Source: Opitutaceae bacterium
GTDB lineage: Bacteria; Verrucomicrobiota; Verrucomicrobiia; Opitutales; Opitutaceae
Reading direction: 5' to 3'
Length of the DNA stretch: 64,000 nt
NCBI GenBank assembly: GCA_027490995.1
Contig: JAIXWY010000013.1
Coordinates: 124,001 to 188,000 of the forward strand
The first letter of the stretch is position 1; each line of letters opens with the position of its first letter. The translations under genes and the position numbers were made by a program. Below the pieces are notes generated by a model. That model was not told the DNA's origin. It searched no databases and was given only the letters and a program-made list of their open reading frames with translations. Shown here piece by piece: positions 34,782-44,505 of the stretch.

Positions 34782-37119
34782 TCCGCTCTTTCGGGTGGCT
34801 TGTTTCGCCGTCTTGGCCTGTTTCCTCGCCAGTCCTTCCCGGCTCGCGGCCCAAGCGGCCGCTCCCGGCGCGGCCGCGGCGGCGACCTATTCGGTTGGCT
34901 CGGTCACGGTGAAGTTCGTTGGTGCCGCCAACGTGAGCGAACAAGTGGTCCGGGCGAATATGCAGGCCCGCGAAGGCAGCCCGATCGACGACGCCATGAT
35001 CGATCAGGACATTCGTTCGCTTTACCGCACGGGCTTGTTCGAGTTCATCGAGGTCAAGCGCGACGCGCGGCCCGACCGCACCGTGAACCTCCTCATCGAG
35101 GTCACCCCCAAGTTTCGCGTCCTCGCGGTCCGCTTCGAGGGCAACAAAAGGGTCAAGAGCCGCCGCCTCGAGAAGGAGGTCAAGACCAAGGACAACTTGG
35201 CCCTCGACGAGCGCCAGGTGAAAGAGGACGGCGAGAAGCTCCGGGAGTACTACCAGAAAACCGGCTATAACCAGGCCTCGATCACCTACAGCATTGAGCG
35301 CGATCGCAGCACGGGCTTCGGCACCGTGACGTTCAAGATCAAGGAAGGTGAGAAGGTGCGGATCAGCGGGATCAACTTCGAGGGCAACAACAGCATCAAG
35401 GCCCGCCGCCTGCGCAAGGAGATGGAAACCAAGCGCTGGTGGATCTTCAGCTGGCTGACCGGATCGGGTCGCCTGAAGGACGACGAGTTCGAAGACGACC
35501 TTGAGAAGGTTCGCGATTACTACCGCGAGGAAGGTTTCCTCGACGTCGCGATCGATGCCGACAAAATCCGCTACGAGTATCCCACGCCGAATAAGCTGCA
35601 GATCGTCGTCGGCGTGGAAGAGGGCAAGCAGTACCGCGTCGGCGATATCACCTTCAAGGGCAACCAGCTTTATCCGTCCGCCATCCTTGGCTTCGTCGTC
35701 AAGCAGCGCGGTGGCACGATTTTCCAGCCGTCGAAGCTCGATAAGGATGTCGAGGGCCTGGAGGACTTCTATGGCCGCGACGGTTACCTTGACACGCGCG
35801 TGCGCCTCGTGCGCAAGCCGAACATCGCGACCGGCAACATCGACATCGAGTACGATATCCAGGAGAGCGAGAAATTCTTCGTCGAGTCGGTCAAAATCGA
35901 GGGTAACACGAAGACCAAGAGCATCGTGATCCTGCGCGAGCTCGCGCTCGGACCGGGAGAGGTCTTCGACATGGTGCGGATGAAGATCTCGAAGCTGCGC
36001 CTCGAGAATACGCGTTTCTTCGACGACGTGAACGTGACCCCCGAGACGTCGAACATCCCGTCGCGCCGCAACCTGAAGATCGCGGTTCGCGAGGGTCGTA
36101 CGGGTAACCTGACGTTCGGTGCCGGCTTCAGCTCGCTGGAGCGTGCGGTGGTGTTTGCCGAGCTCACGCAGTCCAACTTCGATCTCTTTAACCGTCGCAG
36201 CTTCTTCCAAGGCGATGGCCAGAAGTTCCGCCTGCGGCTGCAACTTGGTTCCCTCTCGAGCGAGGTGGTGCTCTCGTTTGAGGAGCCATGGCTCTTCCAG
36301 CGCGAATTGGCGCTCGGCTTCACGCTCTTCCGCACGAGCTCGGATTACGAGAGCGCGTACTACAAGGAAGTGCGCACGGGCGGTGAGGTGTACATGCGCA
36401 AACGCCTCTTCGAGCTGGTCGAAGGCAAGCTCGCCTACAGCGCGCAGCAGGTTGAGATCAGCGAGGTCGACGAGAACATTGCGTTCTTCTATCCTGCCGG
36501 AAAGAGCTTCCTCTCCACCGTGGGCCTGCAGTTGCTGCGCGATACGCGCGACAAGATCATCAACACGACTGCGGGTAATCGCGCGGAGTTGAACCTGGAC
36601 GTGTCGTCAGACGCGATCGGTTCGGACTTCAACTACTACAAGGCCGAGTTCCGCGGTTCGCAGTTCTTCCCAATCTTCGACGTGCAGGAGCAGGTCATTT
36701 CGGTGATCGGGCGCCTAGGCGTGCTCGATACCTTCGGCGACAATCTGAAGGGTGAGCCGCGGTTTGAGTACTTCACGCTGGGCGGTCCCTATACGCTGCG
36801 CGGTTTCGAGTACCGCGATGTGGGCCCGAAGAACTTCTCGGGTGAACCGATCGGCGGCCAAAGCTATGGATTTCTGTCGATCGAGTACTCGGCCGACATT
36901 GTGAGCCCGATCCGCTTCGCGCTCTTCTACGACGCCGGCTTCGTCAACCAGGATGCCTACGACTTCAATCCGGGCTCCTATAACGACAACTTTGGCGTCG
37001 GCCTGCGCCTGTTCGTTGCCGGAGCGCCGTTGAGCCTCGATTTTGGTATCCCGCTGACCAAGGACAAGTTCAACGACGAGGGTAATCAATTTAACTTTTC
37101 CTTCGGTACGCGTTTCTGA
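34762..37119 (+). CDS. bamA: Outer-membrane protein assembly factor BamA (Omp85)
   Basis: The protein is 785 residues. It begins at TTG 34762, inside the end of dnaB; a later GTG at 34795 is possible but would lose the basic n-region of the signal peptide (KTTHRNPLFRVACFAVLACFLASPSRLAAQA). Five POTRA-like repeats fill about 43-440 (ISGINFEGNNSIKARRLRKEM, GDITFKGNQLYP, VESVKIEGNTKTKS). The C-terminal barrel has GGPYTLRGFEYRDVGP (the L6 VRGF/Y-like element) and ends NFSFGTRF with terminal Phe. It inserts beta-barrel proteins into the outer membrane; OmpH/Skp and lpxD follow as in many Gram-negatives. Confidence 0.95.
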   Translation: MKTTHRNPLFRVACFAVLACFLASPSRLAAQAAAPGAAAAATYSVGSVTVKFVGAANVSEQVVRANMQAREGSPIDDAMIDQDIRSLYRTGLFEFIEVKRDARPDRTVNLLIEVTPKFRVLAVRFEGNKRVKSRRLEKEVKTKDNLALDERQVKEDGEKLREYYQKTGYNQASITYSIERDRSTGFGTVTFKIKEGEKVRISGINFEGNNSIKARRLRKEMETKRWWIFSWLTGSGRLKDDEFEDDLEKVRDYYREEGFLDVAIDADKIRYEYPTPNKLQIVVGVEEGKQYRVGDITFKGNQLYPSAILGFVVKQRGGTIFQPSKLDKDVEGLEDFYGRDGYLDTRVRLVRKPNIATGNIDIEYDIQESEKFFVESVKIEGNTKTKSIVILRELALGPGEVFDMVRMKISKLRLENTRFFDDVNVTPETSNIPSRRNLKIAVREGRTGNLTFGAGFSSLERAVVFAELTQSNFDLFNRRSFFQGDGQKFRLRLQLGSLSSEVVLSFEEPWLFQRELALGFTLFRTSSDYESAYYKEVRTGGEVYMRKRLFELVEGKLAYSAQQVEISEVDENIAFFYPAGKSFLSTVGLQLLRDTRDKIINTTAGNRAELNLDVSSDAIGSDFNYYKAEFRGSQFFPIFDVQEQVISVIGRLGVLDTFGDNLKGEPRFEYFTLGGPYTLRGFEYRDVGPKNFSGEPIGGQSYGFLSIEYSADIVSPIRFALFYDAGFVNQDAYDFNPGSYNDNFGVGLRLFVAGAPLSLDFGIPLTKDKFNDEGNQFNFSFGTRF

Positions 37120-37150
37120 TTGGATTTCTCTTTCGACCTGATCCCAAGCC

Positions 37151-37831
37151 ATGAACACACTCCTTCGCTCCCTCCTTGCGGTCGCTCTCCTGGGCGTCGC
37201 CTCTCTCTCGGTCCAGGCGCAGCCGGCCCCGAAGATCCTCGTCATCGACATGGCGAAGCTCTACGAGAATCATTTCAAGACCGAGGATCATATCACCAAG
37301 CTGCGCGCGGATGAGCAGAAGGCTCAGGTCGAGCTCGAGCGCCTGAACAAGGAAGGCAACGCCCTCGTCGAGCAGTACAAGGAGCTCGTCGAGAAGGCGA
37401 ACAACAACCCGCTGGCGTCCGCTGACGCGAAGGCCAAGGCCGAGCAGGATGCTCAGGCGAAGCTCGAGGAAATCGAGAAGAAGAAGCAGGAGATCCAAGT
37501 CTTCCGCGCCAATGTCGAGCGCCAGCTCCAGCAGCGTATGGGTGCATTCCGCGAGCAGATCCTCGATGAGATTTCCAAGACCGCCACGGAGATCGCCAAG
37601 CGCAAGGGCGCGACGATCCTCGTCGACAAGGCCGGTCCGACGGGCATCGGTATCTCGAGCTTCGTTTATCTGGATCCGTCGTATGACATCACCGACGAGG
37701 TGCTCGCTGAGGTGAACAAGGGTCGTCCGGCCGCCCCCGCGGCTTCGGCGGCTCCGGCTGCTCCTGCCCCCGCGGCGACGGCGAGCGAGCCGGCTCCGAC
37801 CGTCACGTTCCCGGGCGCCAAGAAGAACTGA
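37151..37831 (+). CDS. OmpH/Skp-family periplasmic chaperone
   Basis: This 226-residue protein has a signal peptide (LLAVALLGVASLSVQAQPA), then the Skp-type start KILVIDMAKLYENHFKTEDHITKL and a long charged coiled coil (residues about 35-140) that would form the tentacle helices. A short beta end (ILVDKAGPTGIGISSFVYLDPSYDITDEVL) closes the trimer body, and a Pro/Ala-rich tail follows. It lies 31 bases after bamA and probably holds unfolded outer-membrane proteins for BamA. A strong terminator follows. Confidence 0.9.
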   Translation: MNTLLRSLLAVALLGVASLSVQAQPAPKILVIDMAKLYENHFKTEDHITKLRADEQKAQVELERLNKEGNALVEQYKELVEKANNNPLASADAKAKAEQDAQAKLEEIEKKKQEIQVFRANVERQLQQRMGAFREQILDEISKTATEIAKRKGATILVDKAGPTGIGISSFVYLDPSYDITDEVLAEVNKGRPAAPAASAAPAAPAPAATASEPAPTVTFPGAKKN

Positions 37832-37857
37832 GCGCGCCTCAGTCAGCGTACTTTCAG

Positions 37858-37886
37858 CCCGCCCCTTCGCCGGGGCGGGTTTTTTG
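37858..37886 (+). terminator. Intrinsic terminator after the ompH-like gene
   Basis: CCCGCCCC pairs with GGGGCGGG across a TTCGCC loop, directly followed by six T. A textbook Rho-independent terminator that ends the dnaB-bamA-ompH transcript. Confidence 0.9.
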
Positions 37887-38028
37887 TTTCCATGAGTCGG
37901 CTGATCGGCAGCCGACCGACGCTCGCCCTAGGCACTGCCCGACGATGGCTGAAATTGAGAGGAAGACCACCCTTGCCGCCGCCTGGCTTCTTTGGTGCAG
38001 TCGGTGAACGTCTAACGCCCGCACCCGC

Positions 38029-39084
38029 ATGCGCGTCGCCTATTCCCTTTCTGACCTCCTCGCCATTGTCGGTCCCGCCGAGGTGCGCGGGACCACTGCT
38101 GCGACCGTGACCGGCCTTGCCTCCCTCGAGACTGCTCGCTCGGGAGATCTCTCGTTCCTCGGTAATCCGCGTTACAAGACCCAGGTTCCGGAGTCGCAGG
38201 CCTCCGTCATTCTATTGCCGACCGACTATGCCGGCGAGCCGCGGGAAGGGCAGGTCTTTGTCCTGCTGGCGAACCCCTCGGTTGCCCTAGCGAACGTCTG
38301 CGCGCGGATCGAGCAGCGGCTGTGGCCCCGGCCGGCTCCAGGCATCCACCCGTCGGCGGTTGTCGCGCCCGACGCGATCGTCGCCGCGTCGGCCACCATC
38401 GGGCCCCTGTGCGTGGTGGAGTCAGGTGCCCAGATTGGGGAGCGGGCGCACCTCCAGGCGCAGGTATTTGTGGGCCGTGGCGTGCAGATCGGTGACGAGT
38501 GCTGGCTCCAGCCGGGGGTGCACGTGAGCGCGGAGTGCACGCTCCAGGCGCGGGTGCGACTTCAGCCGGGCGTCGTGGTCGGCTCAGATGGGTTCGGCTA
38601 CGAATTCGTACGGGGGCGTCACGAAAAAGTTCCGCAGGTCGGAGGGGTGATCATCGAGTCCGATGTCGAGATTGGCGCCAACTCGACGATTGACCGGGCT
38701 CGGTTCAGTCAAACGGTGATCGGGCAGGGGACCAAGATCGACAACCTTGTGCAGGTGGCGCACAATGTGGTCATCGGGAAGCACTGCATCCTTTGCGCGC
38801 AGGTCGGGGTCGCGGGCAGCAGTACGCTCGGTGATTACGTGATTCTTGGCGGCCAGGCGGGCGTGAGCGGGCACGTGACGATCGGCCGTGGGGTGAAGGC
38901 GGGGGCACGCGCGGGACTCACCACTGACCTTGAGGCCGGTGGGTTCGTGAGCGGTATGCCGGCGCTCCCCCATATGCTTGAGCAGCGCCTCACGATCCTC
39001 CGCAAGCGGTTGCCGGAGCTCTTCCGTCGCTTCGATGCGCTGGAAGTCGCGGTGGCGGAGCTAAAAAAGTCTTCCTCGGCCTAG
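38029..39084 (+). CDS. lpxD: UDP-3-O-acylglucosamine N-acyltransferase
   Basis: A 351-residue protein. The N-terminal uridine-binding domain ([21 protein letters not shown]) is followed by a left-handed beta helix of hexapeptide repeats ([20 protein letters not shown] onward). [26 protein letters not shown] and [13 protein letters not shown] hold the catalytic His of LpxD. A coiled C-terminal helix ends the protein. It adds the N-linked acyl chain in lipid A synthesis. It has its own promoter region because a terminator precedes it. The lipid A pathway agrees with the BamA/Skp neighbours. Confidence 0.95.
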   Translation: MRVAYSLSDLLAIVGPAEVRGTTAATVTGLASLETARSGDLSFLGNPRYKTQVPESQASVILLPTDYAGEPREGQVFVLLANPSVALANVCARIEQRLWPRPAPGIHPSAVVAPDAIVAASATIGPLCVVESGAQIGERAHLQAQVFVGRGVQIGDECWLQPGVHVSAECTLQARVRLQPGVVVGSDGFGYEFVRGRHEKVPQVGGVIIESDVEIGANSTIDRARFSQTVIGQGTKIDNLVQVAHNVVIGKHCILCAQVGVAGSSTLGDYVILGGQAGVSGHVTIGRGVKAGARAGLTTDLEAGGFVSGMPALPHMLEQRLTILRKRLPELFRRFDALEVAVAELKKSSSA

Positions 39085-39113
39085 ACGCTTCGGTAAGGTC
39101 GGCGGGCCGCCAC

Positions 39114-40064
39114 ATGAACAGCAAACCCGCCCTGAAGGTTTTCGCCGGGAATTCGAATCGTCCTCTTGCCGAGGAAATCTGCCGCCACATTGGCATTCCC
39201 TTGGGCGAGGCCACGGTCACGAGCTTCCCGGATGGGGAGTCGTTCGTGAAGATCAACGAGAATATCCGTGGCCACGACGTATACCTCGTCCAGTCGACGT
39301 GTCCGCCGTCCAACCATCACCTGATGGAACTGCTGATCATGATCGACGCGTGCCGGCGCGCGTCGGCGAATCGGATCACGGCGGTGATGCCTTTTTATGG
39401 ATACGCACGGCAGGACCGCAAGGATCAGCCCCGCGTACCGATCACCGCAAAGCTCGTCGCAAACCTCCTGACCGCCGCCGGCGCGAACCGCGTGCTGACC
39501 ATGGACCTGCATTCGCAGCAGATTCAGGGCTTTTTCGACATCCCGGTCGACCACCTTTACGCTTCGCCCACGCTCTTCAAGTACCTCACGCAGATTCCCA
39601 CCAAGAACCTCGTGGTATGCTCGCCGGACGTCGGCGGCATGAAGATGGCGGCGGCTTACGCCGACGTCCTCGGCGCCGGGCTAGGCTTGGTGGCGAAGAA
39701 GCGCACCAGCGCGACCAACGTCGAGGCGATCAACGTCGTGGGTGACGTGGATGGCTGTGATGTTCTGCTGGTCGACGATATCACCGAGACAGCGGGTACG
39801 CTGACGGCGGCGGCGAAGATCTTGCGGCAACACGGCGCCCGCAGTGTGCGCGCGGCGGTGAGTCACTGCATCCTGTCCGACATGGCGCGGGAGCGTCTGA
39901 AGGGCGGACTGATCGACGAACTCATCATCACCAACTCGATCCCGAACGACCCCAAGGGTCTGCCGATCACCATCATCAACATCGCCGGACTGCTCGGAGA
40001 GGCGATTCTTCGGATCAACAACAACGAAAGCGTCACCGGCCTCTTCAAGGTCAAGGGATTCTAG
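39114..40064 (+). CDS. prs: Ribose-phosphate pyrophosphokinase
   Basis: A 316-residue PRPP synthetase. KVFAGNSNRPLAEEICRHIGIPLGEATVTSFPDGESFVKI, MPFYGYARQDRKDQPR (ATP-binding flexible loop), TMDLHSQQIQGFFDIPVDHLYA (Mg/ATP) and VLLVDDITETAGTL (PRPP-binding signature) are present. It makes PRPP from ribose 5-phosphate for purine, pyrimidine, His and Trp synthesis; pyrE, a PRPP consumer, lies nearby. The 29-base gap to lpxD suggests co-transcription. Confidence 0.95.
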   Translation: MNSKPALKVFAGNSNRPLAEEICRHIGIPLGEATVTSFPDGESFVKINENIRGHDVYLVQSTCPPSNHHLMELLIMIDACRRASANRITAVMPFYGYARQDRKDQPRVPITAKLVANLLTAAGANRVLTMDLHSQQIQGFFDIPVDHLYASPTLFKYLTQIPTKNLVVCSPDVGGMKMAAAYADVLGAGLGLVAKKRTSATNVEAINVVGDVDGCDVLLVDDITETAGTLTAAAKILRQHGARSVRAAVSHCILSDMARERLKGGLIDELIITNSIPNDPKGLPITIINIAGLLGEAILRINNNESVTGLFKVKGF

Positions 40065-40137
40065 TCCCGCAGGGCGGATCCTAGCGGGGCCGTGCTTCGA
40101 CCGATTGCGTTTTCCCGAATTGTCCGTGGATTTTCCT

Positions 40138-41577
40138 ATGACTTCTTCGCTTTTGCGTCTCGGTGCGTGTGCGGCCTTGCTGGCCGCCGGGGTGGTGGGA
40201 GCTGCGGAGCAACCGGAGAAGACGGCGCCGGCGAAGGCGCCAACCCTGAAAATTGATGCGTCTCCCGTGACTGCGGGAGCGTCGCGCGGTGCCCCGGTCT
40301 CGTACGCCGACGTGCTGGAGCCCGTGCAGCGGGCGGTGGTTTCGGTCTATTCGAGCAAGACGGTGACCTCGCGGCGGCAGATCAATCCGCTGTTCCGACA
40401 ATTCTTCGGCGACCAACTCCCGCCGCCGCGCGAGTCCCGTGAGCAGGGCCTGGGCTCGGGGGTGGTCATTTCGGCGGACGGCTACATCCTCACGAACAAC
40501 CACGTCGTCGAGGGAGCCGACGAGCTTAACGTCTCGCTCCCCGATGAGCGTGAGTTCAAGGCCAAGCTGATTGGTTCCGACCCCAGCACGGATGTGGCCG
40601 TGATCAAAATCGAGGCGGAGGGGCTGCCGGTCGTGACACTCGCGGACAGCGACAAGCTGCGCGTCGGAGACATCGTCTTCGCGGTCGGCAATCCGCTCGG
40701 CATTGGCCAGACGGTGACGATGGGGCTCGTCTCGGCGCTCGGTCGCAACAACCTCGGCCTGCTCGATCGCGAGAATCAGGCGGGCTACGAGAATTTCATT
40801 CAGACGGACGCGGCGATCAACATGGGCAACTCCGGTGGGGCGTTGGTCGATGCCCGCGGACGCCTGGTGGGGATCAACACCGCGATCGTATCGACGACGC
40901 GCGGCAATATCGGCATCGGCTTCGCGATCCCGGTGAACCTCGCGGCCAGCGTGATGAATAGCCTCGTTCAGACCGGTTCGGTGGCGCGTGGCTTCCTTGG
41001 CGTGGGTGTGGAGACCCTCAGTGCCGACCTTGCCGAAGCCCTCGGTCTCAAGAAGGACGCCCGCGGTGTCGTGATCAATACCGTCACTCCCGATAGCCCG
41101 GCGGACAAAGCCGGCCTGCGCCGCGGGGATGTGATTCTTTCGATCAACGATCGGACCATTTCGTCGCTGCAGGATCTGCGCCTCTTTGTTTCGCAGCTCG
41201 CCCCGGGCACGGAGGTGCAGGTCAAGTCGGTTCGCGACGGCAAGGAGCGCACCGTCAAGGTGAAGCTGGGCAGCCTCCCAGATTCGGGCCAAGGCAATGG
41301 CCTGTTTGAGGGCGTGACCCTAGAGCGCCTCGATGAAGAGTCCCGGGTCCGCTTGGATCTTGATGAGCGGGTCAGCGGACTCGTCGTCACCGAAGTCGAT
41401 CCCGACTCGCCCTATGCCGAGCGCCTGTTCCCGAACATGGTGATCATCGAGGTCAACCGTGTCCCGGCGGTGACGGTGAATGCGGCGCGGGCGGCGCTGG
41501 TGAAGGGACGGGCGAACCTGCTCCTGATCTATTTCCGTGGCGCCTACCGGTACATCCCGGTGACCGTCGCGCCCTGA
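40138..41577 (+). CDS. HtrA/Deg-family periplasmic serine protease
   Basis: The protein is 479 residues from ATG 40138, which starts a signal peptide. The trypsin-like domain has the triad His122 (LTNNHVVEGA), Asp152 (STDVAVIKI) and Ser232 (NMGNSGGALVD). A PDZ domain at about 270-365 (GFLGVGVETLSADLAEALGL, GLRRGDVILSIN) is followed by a second, divergent PDZ-like segment (about 380-479). It resembles DegQ/DegP-type quality-control proteases. A convergent hairpin separates it from pyrE. Confidence 0.93.
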   Translation: MTSSLLRLGACAALLAAGVVGAAEQPEKTAPAKAPTLKIDASPVTAGASRGAPVSYADVLEPVQRAVVSVYSSKTVTSRRQINPLFRQFFGDQLPPPRESREQGLGSGVVISADGYILTNNHVVEGADELNVSLPDEREFKAKLIGSDPSTDVAVIKIEAEGLPVVTLADSDKLRVGDIVFAVGNPLGIGQTVTMGLVSALGRNNLGLLDRENQAGYENFIQTDAAINMGNSGGALVDARGRLVGINTAIVSTTRGNIGIGFAIPVNLAASVMNSLVQTGSVARGFLGVGVETLSADLAEALGLKKDARGVVINTVTPDSPADKAGLRRGDVILSINDRTISSLQDLRLFVSQLAPGTEVQVKSVRDGKERTVKVKLGSLPDSGQGNGLFEGVTLERLDEESRVRLDLDERVSGLVVTEVDPDSPYAERLFPNMVIIEVNRVPAVTVNAARAALVKGRANLLLIYFRGAYRYIPVTVAP

Positions 41578-41606
41578 GGCTTTCCGTCCCGAGGGAAGAA
41601 AAGCAA

Positions 41607-41635
41607 CGCGCGGCGGTGCCAATGACCGTCGCGCG
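41607..41635. terminator. Bidirectional hairpin between htrA-like gene and pyrE
   Basis: CGCGCGGCGGT and ACCGTCGCGCG form an 11-bp stem with one G-U pair and a 7-base loop. It sits between two convergent genes, as expected for a shared terminator. Confidence 0.6.
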
Positions 41636-41682
41636 TCTTGGGGGTTTACCGGGGCCAAGTGCCGGTGGCTGGGCGGCTGGCG

Positions 41683-42261
41683 TTAGCTCCCCGGTTTCTC
41701 GACGGGCAGAGCGGCGAGCTCTGGAGGGAGAGCATCGGCGGCGTAGGTAGGGAACGACAATTCCAGCAGCGAGACGGCGGGGATGTCGAAACGGGAGGTG
41801 CCCGCGCTGCGATCGACGAGCATGGCGACGGCGACCGGGATGGCGCCGAGGCTGCGGATGATGTTGATGCATTCGACGACGCGCCCCCCTCGGGTGACCA
41901 CATCCTCGACGATCAAGACCCGCTCGCCCGGCGCGAAGCGGAAGCCGCGGCGCAGGACGAGGACGTTGTTTTCCTTTTCGGCGAAGAGGTAGCGGACCCC
42001 GGCCTGACGGGCGACCTCCTGACCGATGACCAATCCGCCCATGGCGGGCGCCAGCACGGTGGTGAAGCTAGTACCCGGTACGCCCTTGACCTTGGCGACG
42101 AGCAACTCGGCGAGGCGCGTCACGGCATCCATGTGCTGGCAGACCTGGGCGCACTGGAAGTAGTGCCCGCTGTGCAGGCCGGAGCGCAGGACGAAGTGGC
42201 CGCGGAGGAGGGCCTTCGTACGGGTGAAGATATCGAGGATTTCCTGCTGTTGGGCGTCCAT
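41683..42261 (-). CDS. pyrE: Orotate phosphoribosyltransferase
   Basis: A 192-residue protein from ATG 42261 (MDAQQQEILDIFTRTKALLRGHFVLRSGLHSGHYFQCAQV). The PRPP-binding signature VLIVEDVVTRGGRV and the AEKENNVLVLRRGF segment identify OPRTase; the longer open frame upstream is not conserved. It converts orotate and PRPP to OMP. The prs gene lies nearby and carA follows the next gene, so nucleotide-synthesis genes are loosely grouped here. Confidence 0.93.
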   Translation of the reverse strand: MDAQQQEILDIFTRTKALLRGHFVLRSGLHSGHYFQCAQVCQHMDAVTRLAELLVAKVKGVPGTSFTTVLAPAMGGLVIGQEVARQAGVRYLFAEKENNVLVLRRGFRFAPGERVLIVEDVVTRGGRVVECINIIRSLGAIPVAVAMLVDRSAGTSRFDIPAVSLLELSFPTYAADALPPELAALPVEKPGS

Positions 42262-42358
42262 GGGCGGAAGCGTGCGGATTTGGTGCGGCTGCCCAAGCCA
42301 AATTCTGCGGTGCCGGCTGGCTTGCGCCGGTTGGGGTGGCGGCGTAGCGTTTGCCCCT

Positions 42359-43222
42359 GTGGTCATTGAACGCACACCTCTGGAGGACGAGCTGGGTGAC
42401 GTCCTCGACAAGGCCATCCGCCATGCCGGCCTCTCGGAGGCGGTGGTGGCGGCGCGGGCGGGGGTTTCCGAGTCGCGGTTGCGCGATGCGATTGATTACC
42501 GCTCAGACCTAGCGGAAGGGGAGCTCGACCGCCTCGCGGCGGTGTTGGGTCTCGGCAAGGCGGGCCTCAGGATGCTTGCCTTGGGGCGTTATCCTCTCCC
42601 GGAGATCTTGGGATTGCCGTTCTGCCTGTTCCCGCTGCGCCTGCAGCATGGCATTGGGGTGGCGAACGCGTACCTCGTGGCGGATTGCTCGTCGGATCGC
42701 GGCCTGCTCTTCGACACCGGCCCCAGCGGGGTCGCGTTGCGGCGGGTGTGGCCCTCGCGCATCCGGCACGTTGAGGCGGTGTTCATCACTCACGCCGAGA
42801 CGGAGCACGTCGGTGGCTTGGAGGACGTGCGGTCGGCTCAGTCTCACCCCCCCGTTTTCGCCCCATCCGGCAGCGGCGTAGCGGGAGCGGCCCAGATGAG
42901 CGACGGGGCGAGGTTGGAGTTCGCCGGCTTCACGGTGACCGTACTCTCGACGCCCGGCCATGCGGAGGCGCATCACAGCTACCTCGTGCGCTCCACCCAT
43001 GCGCCCACGGGCACGGCGCTCCTCCTGTCGGGTGACCTCCTCTTTGCCGGCTCGATCGGCGGCGGCTTTTTTTGTCCGAACCGCCTCCGAGCCAGCCTCG
43101 ACCGACTCGTCGGTTCCCTGCCGCCGGAGACGGTTGTGGCGCCGGGGCATGGGCCCCTTACGACCCTCGGCAACGAGCGTGTGCACAACCCCTTCCTCGC
43201 CTTCGGGGCGGAGGGGAACTAG
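42359..43222 (+). CDS. HTH plus metallo-beta-lactamase-fold hydrolase
   Basis: The protein is 287 residues, taken from GTG 42359; it is divergent from pyrE with 97 bases between starts. Residues 10-75 look like a HTH or XRE-like helical domain (VVAARAGVSESRLRDAIDYRSDLAEGELDRLA). The rest is an MBL fold: LLFDTGPSG, THAETEHVGG (145-152), TPGHAEAHHSY (His201), LLSGDLLF (Asp226) and PGHGPLT (His264). The usual HxHxDH motif is HxExEH here, with His145, Glu147, Glu149 and His150, so the metal site is altered. Its stop codon shares CTAG with the convergent carA stop. Function is unknown. Confidence 0.75.
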   Translation: MVIERTPLEDELGDVLDKAIRHAGLSEAVVAARAGVSESRLRDAIDYRSDLAEGELDRLAAVLGLGKAGLRMLALGRYPLPEILGLPFCLFPLRLQHGIGVANAYLVADCSSDRGLLFDTGPSGVALRRVWPSRIRHVEAVFITHAETEHVGGLEDVRSAQSHPPVFAPSGSGVAGAAQMSDGARLEFAGFTVTVLSTPGHAEAHHSYLVRSTHAPTGTALLLSGDLLFAGSIGGGFFCPNRLRASLDRLVGSLPPETVVAPGHGPLTTLGNERVHNPFLAFGAEGN

Positions 43223-44391
43223 AGCTTTCCGTCCTTGCGCGCCGCCACCATGCGGTAGAAGTCGCTGAAGAGCGGATCGGCGTCGTTCGGTCCCGGGGCG
43301 GCCTCGGGATGGTACTGCACGGAGAAGACCGGCAGGCGGAGGTGGCGGAGCCCCTCGACGGTGCCGTCGTTAAGGTTGACCTCGGTGATTTTGGCGCCGC
43401 CGGCCTCGATGCTCTTGGGATCGGTGGCAAACCCGTGGTTTTGGGCGGTGATGGAAACGCGGCCCGTCTCGAGATTCTTCACCGGCTGGTTGCCTCCGCG
43501 GTGGCCGAACTTGAGCTTGAATGTCGTCCCCCCGAGCGCGTGGGTGATCATCTGATGTCCGAGGCAAATGCCGAACGTCGGGTAGTCGGGCAGCAATGCG
43601 GTGACCGTCTTATGGATGTACGGCAGGGCGGAAGGATCGCCGGGGCCGTTGGAAAGAAACAAGGCATCAGGCTGGTGCTCGCGGATCATGGCGGCGTCGG
43701 CGCCGGCCGGGAAGACCTGGACCTCGAAACCGTGGTTCACCAGCTTGCGGAAGATCGAAAACTTGGCCCCGTAGTCGAAGGCGGCGACGCGGAAGCGGCG
43801 CGTCGGGATCGGCGGAGCGTTGAACGTCGTGCCGACTGGCAGGTAAGGCGTGTTGTAGTTGCCCGACTCGTCGAGGCGCCAGACGTAGGGCTTGGGCGTC
43901 GTTACCTCGCGGACGTAGTCGGCGCCGGCCATGTCGCGCCACTCGCGGGCGCGCTTGACGGCCTCGGCGTCGGAAATCGGCAGAGTGCTCAGGCAGCACT
44001 TCATTGCCCCGTCGACGCGGAGCTTCTTGGTGAGTGCGCGCGTGTCGACTTCGCTGATGCCCGGGATCCCGTGCCGCGCTAGGTAGTCGCCGAGCGAAAT
44101 CTGGCTACGCCAGTTGGAAACAACGGGGGAGAGTTCGCGGACCACGAGACCGGAGGCGCGCGGAGCGCAGGCCTCGGAGTCGGCGGCCGCAATTCCGTAA
44201 TTGCCGATCTGTACGGCAGTCAGCGTGACGATCTGTCCGAAGTACGAAGGGTCGGTCAGGATCTCCTGATAGCCCGTCATGGACGTGTTAAAGACGCACT
44301 CACCGGCGACGGAGGCGTCGGCGCCGAAGGCGCGACCACGGAATACCGACCCGTCTTCCAGGGCGAGGACTGCAGGCTTGGGCGAGGACAT
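43219..44391 (-). CDS. carA: Carbamoyl-phosphate synthase small subunit
   Basis: A 390-residue protein. The N-terminal CPSase_sm_chain domain (ALEDGSVFRGRAFGADASVAGECVFNTSMTGYQEILTDPSY) is followed by a class-I glutamine amidotransferase domain with nucleophile Cys in TFGICLGHQM, GGNQPVKN and the His-Glu pair in SVQYHPEAAPGP. It supplies ammonia to CarB for arginine and pyrimidine synthesis; carB is not in the window. The stop overlaps the convergent MBL gene by four bases. Confidence 0.96.
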   Translation of the reverse strand: MSSPKPAVLALEDGSVFRGRAFGADASVAGECVFNTSMTGYQEILTDPSYFGQIVTLTAVQIGNYGIAAADSEACAPRASGLVVRELSPVVSNWRSQISLGDYLARHGIPGISEVDTRALTKKLRVDGAMKCCLSTLPISDAEAVKRAREWRDMAGADYVREVTTPKPYVWRLDESGNYNTPYLPVGTTFNAPPIPTRRFRVAAFDYGAKFSIFRKLVNHGFEVQVFPAGADAAMIREHQPDALFLSNGPGDPSALPYIHKTVTALLPDYPTFGICLGHQMITHALGGTTFKLKFGHRGGNQPVKNLETGRVSITAQNHGFATDPKSIEAGGAKITEVNLNDGTVEGLRHLRLPVFSVQYHPEAAPGPNDADPLFSDFYRMVAARKDGKL

Positions 44392-44505
44392 TAAAGCCGA
44401 ACGAAAGGCGGACCGGAGGCGGCTGCCAAGGAGTTAATTGCGGGGAATCAAGATCGCTCCCCTCGGGCGGCCGGATCCGGTCGGAAAGGAAGTCGGTGCC
44501 GCCGT

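Noticed and set aside
34753-36243. Long minus-strand open frame opposite bamA
   Set aside because: It is a shadow of bamA caused by high GC and codon bias; the plus-strand protein has clear POTRA and barrel motifs and the minus-strand translation matches no family.
37892-38110. 72-codon plus-strand frame before lpxD
   Set aside because: It overlaps the lpxD start in another frame and has no recognisable features.
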